A stretch of 64,000 bases of DNA from Favolaschia claudopus (taxonomy: Eukaryota > Basidiomycota > Agaricomycetes > Agaricales > Mycenaceae). The notes beneath the pieces are model-generated. The model had not been told where the DNA came from, made no database searches, and saw only the letters and a program-made list of their open reading frames with translations. The position numbers and the translations under genes were made by a program. Position 1 is the first letter of the stretch. Each line of letters starts with the position of its first letter. Of the stretch, positions 23,495-35,586 are shown in pieces. The stretch lies in contig JAWWNJ010000161.1 of NCBI GenBank assembly GCA_037176885.1, positions 434,001 to 498,000 of the forward strand. The letters are read 5' to 3'.

Positions 23495-26023
23495 CTACAC
23501 CAACCAATAACTCGGCAACACCATCATATGGTCGTCCAAATACCAATACCTCAACCCCCGCCTCTCCTTCTGCGCCTTCGTGAGTGGTTTCTTCTTCTTC
23601 GGCTTCTCGGCTTTCTTCTCTTTCGTCTGCCCGCTATCATAATCCTTCCCCCCGTCGCTCTCAACATTCGCATTCGCCTTCGCGTTCTCGTTCCCAGAAG
23701 GAATTCGGGAGGAAGAAGAACTCGAGGAAGAAGAACTCGAAGACACCCCCACATCCCCAACCCTAGCAATCTGCACCCACGTCCCGCCCACGCCCATCCC
23801 GACACACAGCTCCTTCGCCACGGCAGGATCGAGCAAGAGCGTGATATCGTCCGTGAGGAGGTTGTGCGGTTTGAGCCCGCCGGGGCCGGCAGCAGGTGGG
23901 GGTGCGGCAGCACTGATGGGAGTCGTCGTCGCGAGATTCGTAGCACTGGCAGCGGCGGTGGGGGCGGAGATGGAGGAGGAAGACGAGGGAAGGGTATTGA
24001 CGACCTCCCCAACCGAACTCCTCAATATCCTCGCCGGCTGCGTGCTGTCCTCACCCCCGTCCCACCCGATCCACGGCCCCATAACGACCCTCGCGAAGCG
24101 CGCCTCCAGCGCGCGTTCCACCGCCTCTGCGTCTGGGCCACCTGCGTCACCGTCTTCCTTCGCACCAAGTGCATTTGGAGTTGTATTCGCGACAATGGGA
24201 TTAGAAACGGCAGGCGCAGGAGTCGGCATCACAACCCCCTTCACCCGCCTCACGCTCCACTCCACCACCCCCGGCGTATGCGTCAAAGGCAAAGCCGTCG
24301 CACCGAGGAGCGCGAGGAGCGAGGGGCGCGTGGGGGCGGTCCAGTCTTCTGCTGCGTCCAAGTCAGCGTTGGGGTCGATTCCCCAGGCGGAGGAGGGATC
24401 GGTGGGAGGGACGACGAAGAGCTCGGGGTCAAGCGCGTCTGGGTCTGGGGCGGTGGGAGAGGTAGAAGGGGCGTCGGCGGTGGCGGAAGGAGAAGTAGCA
24501 TCGGCGTCAGCGTGAATGATAGCAGCCGCAGCAGGCGCGTCGTCGACCTCGTCCTGCGTCACACCCTCCACAGTCCCCTCATCCACCCCCGTCTCAAGCT
24601 CATCCCCACCCACCTCTCCCCCACCCCCACCCTCACCCACCTCAACCTTTACAACACAATCCCCCCTCGCCCCCCACCCCGCCCCACACGCCCCCCCAAA
24701 CGCATCCACCAGCCCCCTCGCCAGCAGCGCCGTCCGCGGCAGCTCCCTCCCCGCCGTCTCCACCACCTCTAACGCGGTCTTGAGGCTGCGCTCCATATTT
24801 TTGTCGGAGGGGAAGACGCGCGCGCGGAGGAGGTAGGTGAGGAAGAAGCGCAGGAGGTGCGGGGCGTTGGTGAGGTTTTTGTCGGCGCTGGGGAGGCGAG
24901 TTAGTCAAGAGTCAAAGAAAGAAAGAGAAATAACGAAAATGAGAACCAACGAACGAACGAATAAACGAGAAACAGAAGACAAAACTCACTAAACCAACCC
25001 CTGATAAATCATATAACTCGACAAGAAAACCCTCACCCCCCTCGCCGGATCATTCAAAAACTCCACCACCTTATCCTCCTTCGCCGCCCGCGCCTCTCTC
25101 AACAACTCCTGTATCTCGTCGTTGTTCTCGACGGGGGTGGGGGACTTGCCGTAGAGGTCGTAGGGGGCGCGTGGGCGGAGGCGTTTATGCTTGTTGTCAT
25201 TTGGAGAAAAGGACGATTGGGATTGGGATTGGTTGACGGAGGTTCGGTCAAGGTCGTCTTCGTCGTCGGAGATGTTGGCGTCGTCGGAGGCGGGTTTGTC
25301 GGAGGTTTTTTGCCAGACGGGGGTAGTGCTGAGGAGGCCGGCGAAGATGCGGAACTATTTGTGGTGATTATTTGAGAAGAAAGAAGAAAGAGACGAAGGA
25401 GGGAAGGGAAGACGGACCTGATCCCAGAGATATTGTACGTTCGTGCTAGCGGGAGGGAATTTTCGATATCTGAGCTCGTTGTGAGCGATAGTAAGCGCTA
25501 GACGAGAGGAGACGCGTACTTTTGGAAGTCAGAGGCAGCTTGATGGAATCGATCGACCTGCGCGACGTTCCTACGCATATCGTCAGCTGAAAATCCATAA
25601 CGAATCGAAATCACACGCAGAAACTGTAAAAAAGAGAAAAGAGAAGACAACATACGGATCGTACGGCCCATGCACCCTCAAATCCTCACCCTCCTCCCAA
25701 TCCTCCCACCACTCCTTCTTCCAAAACCCATTCCTCGGGGCAGTCTTCTTCATCCCTCCCACCGATTTGGTCGGATCCGTCTTAGACACATCCGTATCAT
25801 GCTTCGCCCTCAACGCAATCGTCGGGATCCCCAGCCCATCGCGCTCGATCTCGTCGTCGCCGAGGAAGGGCTGGATGCCGTGTTCTTTGAAGTCTTTGAA
25901 GGGGATGAGGGTGACGCCGGGGGGGACGGCGGGGAAGGGTGGGAAGGTGTATTTGTGGGTTTGAGGTGGAGGAGGATGGGGAGCGGTGTGGGTAGTGGTG
26001 GGCTTGGATACTAGGGTGGACAT
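23495..26023 (-). CDS. conserved-looking protein of unknown function, 742 aa
   Basis: Five exons, 26023-25656, 25570-25520, 25469-25418, 25354-24990 and 24887-23495, keep frame throughout. The N-terminal third looks folded: TFPPFPAVPPGVTLIPFKDFKEHGIQ, ERDGLGIPTIALRAKHDTD, NGFWKKEWWEDWEEGEDL, NVAQVDRFHQAASDFQKYRKFPP, TTPVWQKTSD. A middle helical part (EEL-rich, DPARGVRVFLSSYMIYQGLVYADKNLTNAPHLLRFFLTYLLRARVFPSDKNMERSLKTALEVVE) leads to a long low-complexity Ala/Pro/Ser/Asp region with a poly-Ser run. A basic Lys-rich segment follows, and the sharp C terminus RGLRYWYLDDHMMVLPSYWLV suggests a conserved contact. Another in-frame ATG lies 84 nt upstream at 26107. No domain recognised and no function inferred. 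Confidence 0.7.
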
Positions 26024-26107
26024 GGGCGTTTGAGAAGAAGAGCGGAAGCGAAGTTTGGCGCTGGTGATGGGAAACATGCCATCATAGTGGTAAATATTCG
26101 AATACAA

Positions 26108-28930
26108 AGCACGGAAGGTTCATTTTTGCTAGGGCTAGGCAACGGTGTTCGGCTCAGGTGAGTGCGTTCTGACGCGTCTACGCAATAGACGAGCTGACTG
26201 GCTGGAGCTGAGAATATTGTGGCGCGTTTCTCGGTTGCAATTCAAGTTGCGATTGGGTGCAACTTATTTTTGTTATCGATTTTGCGACGTACGTAAATAG
26301 TATGTTGAGGCTTCAGTCAAGGACAGATTTCGTTCATGAAGCATGGTACAGAGAACAAAAGAAATATAAGACGACCCTAACACTATAAGAGAAGGAGGAC
26401 TCGAAGAAAGAGAGTTACAGACACTTACAGTAGGAATATATACGAAGTGAGACCTTCGGTCCTTTTAGCACTCACTGTGGTTGGAAAACAACAATTCAAA
26501 TTTACCTAAATTACGAGCTCTGCAACCAGTGCCATTGTTTTGAACGAAAAAACAAAGTTTGCTCCCGAGAATGGGTGACTTCCCATGAATAAAATTAAAT
26601 ATTACAAGACGAACTTGAATTCGCTTCGCTCTGGTAAGCGAGGGCAACGACGCTTAGCTGTGGCAGTTTTTGCTGAAACATTGTTGAGAACCTGACTGGC
26701 TTCTATTGCGAGGATTCGCGCAACATAACAGCTCACTCCCAAAATGACTGGATTCGAAATTCGGAGGAAACGACGAGGAAACAAAAGCAATCAAAGGAAA
26801 TCAAAGAGATAAATGAACATATGGACTCACTGTACAATATGTGCTCTAGATCTGTGTCCGCCCACAATTTTTCGTCAGACAACTTATCGATTGCAGTTGA
26901 CGGATACCTGAACGGTAACGGGTGTTCCGCCCCGATGGATGCATTCCGCTACGATTTGTGTCGATTCCGGTGGGGCGGGAACTCCTAGAGGACCCCGTAC
27001 TCCCTATGTTGCTGCAGTCCTGAGCGCATCCTGAGACTTTGAGTTCTGCGCCTCAATTTTTTTTTGTGGCTTGATTTTTGCAACGCCTGGAACCTGATAT
27101 GTTTCTGTTCAACTACATCTAATTAAGGTAGATTTTCCCCCATTTGAGCAAGATTTGAGTCGATTTTCTTTGTTTGCAGAATCTGAATACTGCAACCGTG
27201 GGAATACTATCGGCCAACAACGGCAGAGCTTGTACGTGACTGTCACATCACAATCCCCTCCCTCTCTCGTCACCGTCATGTCGATTCAGATTCTCGGAGG
27301 CATGGTGAAGCGTCCGAACCGCTCGAGATATGAAGTGTCACGGTCCTCTTCTCTTTCTTCCCCCCCCATCTCCTCCCTGCAAGCCTATCCCTTCCCGATG
27401 CTGTAGCCCGCCGCCGCCTCTCGCTATCTTGCTCTGTTGCCTCTGCACCATTGCAACACTTAGGACCCAGGTATCAAGCTCTCTCTTCAAATCCTTCAAA
27501 CACATTCGCACACTGGCTCGCTCGGTTCCCCTCAAGCTCCCACCTCGCTGAAGTTAAGGATAGATACCTCATCAAGGACACCTAAACAAGTTGCCTCAAC
27601 TCCTTCAATGTCTTTCAAGGTCAAAGTTCCTCACATCATCCGATATTCAAGCACGAAAGCATAGTCAAGAATGCAGAATTGCAAGAACGAAGATGTGCTA
27701 GCGATCAACTCAAGGCACAATTCTTCCCGCCCCACAATACATTGGTCGGAGTGTTCACGAGCATCAACCGGGAGGGACGCGTGGTTTCGCGAGGCAGTTT
27801 GAGACTCAGAGGGGCTCAATGGTACGCTCAATTTATATCTTCCTATCAACTATATTGATTTTTCCAAAGAAATGTGGTACGACCACTGTTTTCTTGGTTT
27901 TCTCACACTGGCAGCTTGCTTGCCATCCCATTAGGTTCGTCGTTGTAGCCGTCTGTTCTTGATTTAACTAATCTACTTCATGCAGTTTCGATTCGAATCG
28001 GTCTCGAACCTCCTGAATGATAGCCTGAGGTTCGGTTCTCTTGCCAAGTCTCGTCGTCGAATCGCTCGAAACTTGAAGCTTAGGTATTCAATTCTTTGCT
28101 CGCCTACACCAGACAACTCTTCGGCTCTCGATGCCACATATATTTTGGAGAATTCTACACATCCTCGTCCTCATGGGGCTAAGTACTGTGAACCCGGAAT
28201 CAGAATATTTGGCTCTGTCCAACTTCTTGCCACGAGGAAGGCTCCCGGGCATGTTATCTCCCCTGGATATTGCTTGCTTTGCATCCAAAAACTGAACTAT
28301 CGCAGGCTCGCAGACTCGGATCAATGACGCAAGGAAGCGTCGCTGAACTGTAGGTGGTTTTATTTTAAATTCCAACTTACACATCATGACAGATCAGCGT
28401 TTCATCCAGCAGAGAAAGTGTCGGCCATGAGCTACAACATGTCGTCTACCCATTCATTTCGCCAGCGGTATGCATCTCCAAAAGTCGTTCTATCGCCCTC
28501 CGCCGGACTCTGACGTCGATGTTCAGCAAATATATCCGTTTTGGGGACTTCTAGGCCGCGCTCTTTCTCCGCCGCTGGCTTAGGAATTGTCTTGAACTCC
28601 TCAGCGACTCCTGAATGTATACCATTCGGCCAATTTCGATGCAGCGGTGGCTTCCTGAATTTCCCTCCCGCACAAAATTGTTCTCTTGCGTTGCTTTTAC
28701 TGCTCCCTGGCGACTCGTGTTGAACTGGCATGATAAATTGACAACGTCATAATTCCCCGAACCTCAAGTCGCTCCACAGATTTCAACATACCGCTGTCCA
28801 TCCGTCAGAACAGGTCAGAACAGAACAACAGCGCAATTGAATCGCGCCTAGCGGACGCGTCTCTCTTTTCTCCCTCTCACTCCACCGCTCCACAAAACGT
28901 ATGTCCGTCAGCATGAAGAACGCGGGAAAC
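26108..28930. other. gene-free 2.8-kb region
   Basis: No exon chain or recognised protein was found on either strand. A plus frame at 27980-28327 (about 115 aa) and a minus frame at 28432-28731 are open but look random. The right end is the hydrophobin promoter. Confidence 0.4.
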
Positions 28931-28940
28931 ATATAAAAAG
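28931..28940 (+). promoter_or_regulatory. TATA box of the hydrophobin gene
   Basis: ATATAAAAAG, 71-80 bp upstream of the ATG at 29011. A strong TATA element is usual for highly expressed hydrophobin genes. Confidence 0.65.
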
Positions 28941-29010
28941 GCGGGGGACTCCCCCCATACCCTCACTCGAACACATCCCCCTGTAGTTCAAGCTCTCTCT
29001 CAAAGCAAAT

Positions 29011-29515
29011 ATGTTCTCTAAGCTCTTCGTCGTTGTCACTACGGTGCTCATTGTATGCCTTCAATGCGCATCCATCCATCCGCAGAATATCATGCTGATT
29101 GACCTTTCTTTGGTAGACCCTTGCTGCCGCCATGCCCAACGGCACCCCTCCTCCCCCGGTCACTCCCCCGACCTCCCCCCAATGCTGCTCGAGCGTCCAG
29201 AATTCCAACAGCGATGCTGTCTCCGCCATCGCTACTCTCCTCGGTCTCGACCTCAGTGGGCTCAACGTCCCCGTTGGTCTTGGCTGCTCGCCGATCACCG
29301 TGATTGGGAACAACTGGTATGCAGACACGCATACTTATGCATTTCAAAGTTCTGGGTTAATTTTGGTTTTTCAGCGGAAGCACCACCGTCACCTGCGATG
29401 CACCTGAGAAAGCATGGGGTAAGCTATTATGATCGCTTCGTCGCCATTTTCTGGTTCTTATGATTTATTGTAAGGTTCCCTCATTGCCATCAACTGCCTC
29501 CCCATCACCCTCTGA
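29011..29515 (+). CDS. hydrophobin-like secreted protein with six cysteines
   Basis: Four exons, 29011-29052, 29117-29316, 29375-29418 and 29475-29515, give 108 aa. The signal peptide is MFSKLFVVVTTVLITLAAA. The class I hydrophobin core is clear: SPQCCSSVQ, the spacer SAIATLLGLDLSGLNVPVGLGCSPITVIG, NNCGSTTVTCDAP, and INCLPITL. Hydrophobins coat hyphae and fruiting bodies by self-assembly at interfaces. The canonical pattern is eight cysteines (C, CC, C, C, CC, C). Here the first Cys before QCC is absent and the CC before the last loop reads TC, so six remain. By alignment the missing ones are C1 and C6, which are disulfide partners in known hydrophobins. All junctions are in frame. Confidence 0.85.
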
Positions 29516-31199
29516 AGGACCGGTGGACGTTGGGCGATCGTAGTTTGATTTGATTTGTTGTTCGATTGGATATTTTCCCACCTACCGGCTCTGATTCGTG
29601 TTGAATGTCGCGAATGCAACCATTTTTTGTCCGTTTTCAGGTTCTTTGGAACACCAACCAATTTACTTCATACCTCAAAAGATTCATATCATGAGTGAGC
29701 TGAGTAGAAAATCAACTTTGACCAAGATCCTACGACGCAACAAAATATTCAACGACAGTAACCCAAGTTTTTCACCGCGGCATCTTTCGGCACGAGCTCT
29801 GGATGATGGATGCACTATCCTGCAAGCCGCCCGCGAAAACCGAGGCTCCGCATCAGTGAGCAAAGCCTAGATCAATTCAGATCGTCCCATTCCGAGTCGG
29901 CAACAGTAATTTTCGGGTGATTGGATTCGCGGAGCCTGAGCAAACGGACGGTCGGGATTATTCAGTAATATACGCGGAGGTGGCAACCGGCTGAGTTCCA
30001 CTGTTGATCGCCGGACTCCAACGCTGTCCGGCAACCCGGCATTGGACTCCAGTGGACCTTTCATTGGACTACACTGGAATCCGATGGATTACATTGGAGG
30101 CCGTTGGAGACCGCTGCCCACCAATTTCCAGTGTAATCCAGTGGAGTCCATCGAGTTTTCACAATGTTCCTGGCTCAAACAATTTAGCTAACGCGGCATA
30201 TTCGAATTATATCGGTGTCCGAGTCGAGGCACAACTTGTCGCGTGTATTTTGCCTTGAGTCCTTTTTCTGTACTAAAAACAAAGAAGGCAAATACAGCAG
30301 CTGATTTGTCTTCTCTAGCTCATGAAGCAAAGCAGAGGGAGGATTGATTCATTTTGACAATAGACAATAGAAGAGGACCAAGTATGAACAAGTTCAACCA
30401 AGAAAATATACCCCGAGCTCGCGTTAGTTTCCAACTCATTGAACCGTGAGTAACGAGGGTCAAAACCGTCCGGAACTTGAGCCAGACACACAAAATTGAA
30501 CTTCATTTATGCATTCCTCTGAGATGAGTCTAAAAGTTGCTATAAACTTAATATTTTCCGAATGAACCAGCACTCTCCGCTGACTCCCGACGATTTCCAC
30601 CAGAATCCAGTGCGGATATGTGTGTGGGTCAGTGGGAAACAGCGAGGATCAACGGACTTCGCTGCCGTCACTGGATCACATCGTCCAGCACTGTCCACCA
30701 ATGTCCACTGGTGGCCAGTGGTGGCCGCCAGCGAACAAGTTTCCACCGGCGGGCATATTACTCGGATTATTGGGCAGTGACTGATGCGTTCATCACTGCA
30801 AAAGCAGGAAGAATCTATCGCTGGGTCTTTTCTGCATCTCTGTCACATTTTCACATCGGAACCTTTGATACAGGCTCGATGTATTTTATTGGAGAGGAAG
30901 GTTGTTCGGTTTATATGATCTGGAGGTACTGTATTAGGACTCGATTTGTATCCGAGTTGCCTGCATAGATCTCTTTACCAATTTCATTCAACCGCTGGCA
31001 GTGCTCAGATTGTGCTCTGGTCACCTAAAAATTGCCGCCCACGCCGAGTCTACTAGATCTTAAGACTTGATTGATTCAAGACAAGTTTGGCTGGATCTAT
31101 TTGTACCGACGACAAACTGAAGATGAAAATCTTATGCCATCGTCGCCTGCGCTTTTCTCGTGCGTTCACCACATTACTTGATGCCCATGCTCATCGCAC
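29516..31199. other. gene-free; two short-repeat patches
   Basis: No supported gene. Two patches (about 30003-30160 and 30590-30745) contain repeated and inverted words built on TTGGACTCCAGTGGA and CCACTGG, suggesting small remnants of non-autonomous elements. Their ends could not be fixed. Confidence 0.35.
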
Positions 31200-31646
31200 C
31201 TAATTCAACAAACATTTCGCACTCTTCCAAAGCCACCCATCCTTACTCCTCGCCGGCTGACAACTGGGCAAATTCGCCCCAGTGCCAAAATACGAACCCG
31301 CGTTATTCCCATCACAGCTAAACCCATCCCAAAACGTGCAAAAACCCGACGCCCTGCCCGGCTCCGTCGACGTGCTAAATCCCCACAGCGCCGCCGTATT
31401 GATACTCTGCGAGTTTCCCGGCATGTTGAGCGTGAAGCACTGTGCCTTTGCGGCGCCGGCGGTGGAGCCTATGATACCGGGGTTGGGGAACGCGTTCCAG
31501 TAGGCGGCGACTTCGCCTGCGTAGGCGGAGCAGTGGGTGTCGGTGTAAAAGTTGATTTGGGCGGCTTTGCCGGAGGACCAGTTGGCCAGGGAGAAGGGGA
31601 TGAATGCCATGAGGATGGCGAGGGTGAGGGGGATGGGATTGTGCAT
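31200..31646 (-). CDS. small secreted six-cysteine protein
   Basis: Intron-less, 148 aa. The start MHNPIPLTLAILMAFIPFSLA at 31646 is a signal peptide with likely cleavage before NWSSGK; the frame is open further upstream, but a TATA element at 31726-31734 places the 5' leader there. The mature part is about 127 aa with six cysteines (HCSAY, QCFTL, FCTFW, SCDGN, SCQPA, KCLLN), enough for three disulfides. It has no catalytic motif that I recognise. Such proteins are common in agaricomycete secretomes. An effector-like or surface role is possible but unproven. Confidence 0.7.
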   Translation of the reverse strand: MHNPIPLTLAILMAFIPFSLANWSSGKAAQINFYTDTHCSAYAGEVAAYWNAFPNPGIIGSTAGAAKAQCFTLNMPGNSQSINTAALWGFSTSTEPGRASGFCTFWDGFSCDGNNAGSYFGTGANLPSCQPARSKDGWLWKSAKCLLN

Positions 31647-31725
31647 GATGTGAGTGTCTTTGGGCGATGGAATTTGCTGGGAAGCCTGGGCTGGATTATC
31701 TGCATCAACGTTGTAAACGGCGTAC

Positions 31726-31734
31726 AATTTATAG
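31726..31734 (-). promoter_or_regulatory. TATA box of the six-cysteine protein gene
   Basis: CTATAAATT on the minus strand, about 80 bp upstream of the chosen ATG. It supports the downstream start at 31646. Confidence 0.5.
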
Positions 31735-32163
31735 CTGCTTCTTTCGCGCGGCGCTCGGTCCTTGGCGAGGAACGTTTTGCCCGACTCGCCGCGATTGACC
31801 GCCAGACCGTTGTGATCAGGGCGATCCTAATACAGCAAGCAACCTTGTGAGTTGAGATGAAACACAGACCTAGAGTGCGTGTTTCTCTGAATATTCAGCT
31901 GAAACAAATAGTGACCGGGAAGCAGCGATGAAGGCTGTGGGCTTGTACCGGAAAATATCTCCCTAGTTTAGAATATGATATTGTGTGCCAATTCTGCGCG
32001 CGAACAGCTTTACATAGGAGGAAAGAATTGAAAGAAAAAGATTCACTCAACGTTGACCCAAAATCGAGGTGCCTCATTTATAGACGAGCTCAAATCGATT
32101 CCTGCCCGGTAACATATTCGGGGCGAAGTCACTGTCACTGTCCCTATCGAAGGAATAAATTGT

Positions 32164-32574
32164 GCGTCATCAGAACATTGTGTAGAATACCGTTAGAAAA
32201 AACACATGTAGATCGACCATGGGCTCTTGAGGATACCACGAATGCCTTGCAGCTCGAATACGCATAACTGGCCGTTTTCAAAGAGTATGATTCGCCATCT
32301 GATATTTGGCTCCACCCGAGAGATAAGGTGAGTTGGAAGGAAACAATTTCTGACACAGAACGAAGATGACTCGTACGTTGTAGCACTTCGCAACCAAACT
32401 TCCTCCCAGCTTGTAAGTTTTGATACAGTACTTGAGTATCTTTGCCCGGGCATCCGGCATCGGCTGAGTTGCGTGGGGCGGGAGAGCAGCAACGGGAGAG
32501 CAGGAGAGCAGAATGAGGCAGTAAGCAGGGAGGAAGAGGAGAAGAGGTCTGGAGGCCGGTGGCCCAGCGTCCAT
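32164..32574 (-). CDS. possible small secreted protein (low support)
   Basis: An ATG at 32574 opens a frame with a plausible signal peptide (ASRPLLLFLPAYCLILLSCSPVAAL) and then PDARAKILKYCIKTYKLGGSLVAKCYN. A GTACGA donor follows. An acceptor about 67 nt later would continue in frame with PNIRWRIILFENGQLCVFEL and stop near 32185. No homology is recognised. The leader and the in-frame splice are the only evidence; it may be spurious. Confidence 0.3.
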
Positions 32575-33057
32575 TCACCAGAGCGAGCAAAGCTCGTCGT
32601 GGTCGGGGAGCAAGAGAGACGCTGATGCCGTAACGAATCATCGATCCCATCATCGTTCGGCAAATCCCGACACTGCTTGTCCTCTTCCTCCACCTCGATT
32701 CCTGTCTGGCTTCTTTTCCTACGAGACGCACTCGCAAACCCTCTCAAACACGATTTGATCTCTCCTTGGCATCGGGGAAGTTCATATTCGCGATTCCTCG
32801 GTGGTCTCGAATATCGAAACTTGATCGAAACAATGAACATTGAGGTCCTAGAAAGTTTATCTTCAGGCTCCTACCAACTCATCTATATGTTCTGATCACT
32901 TCGCAGACACAATTCTAGCCTATACTATTTATATGGTAAAAAGGCTAGAATTACTTGCAATTTGCCACTCCGAATAGTACTCCGTCTGTGTCAGCTGCAC
33001 CGATGACTTCGATTCGAAGCGCCAGAATGGCCTCATGATCAACTTTTATTCTGGGAA

Positions 33058-33066
33058 CATATAAGA
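33058..33066 (+). promoter_or_regulatory. TATA element of the PAN-like protein gene
   Basis: CATATAAGA about 40 bp before the ATG at 33101. Confidence 0.45.
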
Positions 33067-33100
33067 ACGTCGCTATCTAACGGTCAGAACTCACCGTCTA

Positions 33101-33631
33101 ATGCTTCCTCTTTCACTTCCTCTCCTCACCGCGCTCCTCCTCTCCTCAGTTGCCTCGGCGCTGCAGCCCACCCCCGCTGCGGGCACTGTGTTCGCCGTCT
33201 ATCCCGGCTGGGACATGGACAACGGTTCGTTGCAGACAATATTCAACGGAACCGAGAAAGCTTGCTTGCAATCCTGCACCTCAAGTGAGTCAGCGTTGTT
33301 CATTTTGAGCAATAAAACATATCATTCATAAGGTGCTACTTGCGTCGCCTATGCATACCTACCCTACGGCCACGGCGGCACGGACGTCAATCCGATTTGC
33401 GTCTTGAAAAACTCGATTGACCCGAGTATGTTCAAGCAGCAGAGCTTTGATCTGAGCGTCGGCCTCGTTGGCGGCTGTGGGACGTGAGTTTTCTTTGCCT
33501 GGACTTCAGTTTGATCGCTCACCTTGCACTTAGATTCTCACCCGGTGAGTGCATACGCTTTGAGAGCGGTGGACTGGTCCTGAGTTCTGTCTGTAGCTGG
33601 CCCAACTATCTGCCGTACCGTCAGTGTCTGA
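33101..33631 (+). CDS. small secreted PAN/apple-like protein
   Basis: Four exons, 33101-33284, 33333-33483, 33534-33544 and 33597-33631, give 126 aa. The signal peptide is MLPLSLPLLTALLLSSVASA. The mature part has the spacing of a PAN-like module: TEKACLQSCTSSATCVAYAYLP, then PICVLKNSID and GLVGGCGTFSPAGPTICRTVSV. PAN folds bind proteins or sugars. The third exon is only 11 nt, chosen because its flanking sites (TTAG and G|GTGAGT) are good and the next exon ends promptly at TGA. Without that last intron a longer, less natural frame runs to about 33834. Confidence 0.65.
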
Positions 33632-33840
33632 ATTATTGGAATCTGAAGCAAGCGAGAATGAGGAGAACATCACTACGAATGCTGTCAGCACCAAATAGTA
33701 TTCCTCGACCCGACGACCCAAAGGGTCACAAAGATTCAAGGCATAGCGTTTCATGCGACATACAGCTCATGAATCAAAGGATACAAGTACAAGATACAGC
33801 ATTTCGAGAGGACGAATGTCGAGATATCAACTAGTAAACT

Positions 33841-35586
33841 TTACACGACGTTTTCCTTCGATGTTGATGAAACGAGCCTTCTCGAGTCAGTGTGCCCTAT
33901 ACTTCTTCCTTCGTAAAGTTTCGTGTCCGGATTCGTCGCATACTCGATGTCGGTTGCAGGGGGGTAGGAAGGGATTGTAATCATTGCATGGTCACCAGCG
34001 TAAAGTTGCTCTCGGACATGGTCGCGCGAGTTAAGCCTGGGACGGGTTAATGAGCGGAACACGAGAAAATGGAATTGGAGGAAGTCATACATTGACATGA
34101 AACTGAGAAAGTGGACTGAACATATTGATGAGTGGGTGCAACGAGAGGCCGCGAAAAGCCCTTACGTCGAATGAGGATAAAGAAAAACCTACAGTTTCGT
34201 TTCAGATTTTAGACTCGCTTTTAGTACAAAGCCAATACTCACGGGACATGGTCTAAGCTGGCGGGAGCAGCAGTCTCCTGAACCGGAAGTAAGCAATGAA
34301 TCACACCGCTGATAATTAGTTGAACTGAACCGCGATAACGTCGCCAATTGCGAAGACACAGGTGAGTGCGCCGGTGCTCAATGAGTAAGCCACCAGCATG
34401 TTGATCGCCTTGTTGGTTCTGAGAATGATATAGTATCAACGACCCGAAGTTGAATGGACAGAGATGATAATACTTCTGAAATCCCGTTTTGTTCTTGGAC
34501 AAGTAATATATCATCGTTCCCGCAATTAGGAGATCCGCTGCCGCCCCAAATCCAAGGCCGAGGGAGGACCAAATCTGCGTTTCAGCTACTTTGAGCGGAC
34601 TCGAAGGCAAGCCGCGAAATATATTTGACGTACAAAAAGACGCTCAGCCAGTGTAAAGAACTTGATCGCAAAGCTGGGTTGATCATAGACTATCAGGCCG
34701 GTCTCAATGAATGCTTTGGTAGAAGGCTCACCCTTTCTGAGTGTAGATCACTCCAAATACTGGGATTCGGTTCAGCAACCATCTCAGAGTGCATCGGAAC
34801 ACCCACTGAAGGCCGGGAATGAACAGATGCCCTCGCGGCCGATGTCAGCTTTCGGAGCAGTTATGGGGAAATGAAGTACTGACTATCACACCTGGAAGGA
34901 GCAGAAATTTATTCGAGATGATGTAGATTCTCCACGCATAGAAGAGGCGGACGTTTGCGCTCAAGAAGCCTGAGAGCGTATGCGTATCATATTCAGACCT
35001 GGCGACTGTTGCAAGGAGCAACTTGACACGCACTCCCAAAGACGGTCTGTAGCTATCAAATAATCAATTTCAATCGAAATCAAGGGAGCCATGTTCAGAG
35101 GATTCACCAGAAGACTCCTACAAAAAGGACGGAAATTTGAATGGGAATTCGTCGAATGAAATTTTCAAATCAGTGAGGTTCACCAAGGTATTATTCCCAG
35201 CTGAACGTAGTCCCCGAAATTTGTAACCACCACGGAATAGATTGAGTGGGAAACCAGAGAAAGATGAAAGGTATCCAATGTGAATAGACCAATGACCTAA
35301 ATAGTACCGTCAGGATATGCCTCTCGTCACAGTTTTCGATGGTTGGATTCTTACAAACGCCTTCAAAATCGTCCGATCGCGCGAACAAGATTTTGTGAAG
35401 TAAAGATACAGTTGAAGGCAAGTGATACCATACAGCCTGGATTTCTCGTCATTAGTACATTTGACAGTGCCAGTGGAGGTTTGATGTGCGAGAAACAACT
35501 GACACTGAAGAGAGAATGAGGCCAATGAGCCACGTCCCGAGGATGTTGTCGAGGGGGATGAGACTTCCCCGGGCGACAATCGGCAT
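33841..35586 (-). CDS. multi-pass membrane protein, DUF6534-like
   Basis: Exons found in order: start MPIVARGSLIPLDNILGTWLIGLILSSV at 35586, then LYGITCLQLYLYFTK, then LFTLDTFHLSLVSHSIYSVVVTNFGDYVQLGIIPW, LQTVFGSACFLSANVRLFYAWRIYIISNKFLLLP, ETQIWSSLGLGFGAAADLLIAGTMIYYLSKNKTGFQK, TNKAINMLVAYSLSTGALTCVFAIGDVIA, FFFILIR..FLSFMSM and the cytosolic tail LNSRDHVREQ, ending at 33841. About seven hydrophobic segments and this motif order match the expanded basidiomycete DUF6534 family, whose function is unknown. The last exon is 34036-33841. The region 34620-34880 could not be resolved into one clean exon, so that loop may be wrong or broken. Confidence 0.7.

Noticed and set aside
23528..24772. Long plus-strand open frame (414 aa) opposite the unknown-protein gene
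   Set aside because: It is the antisense shadow of the GC-rich coding exon; its translation is Arg/Pro/His-rich low complexity and the minus strand has the consistent exon chain.
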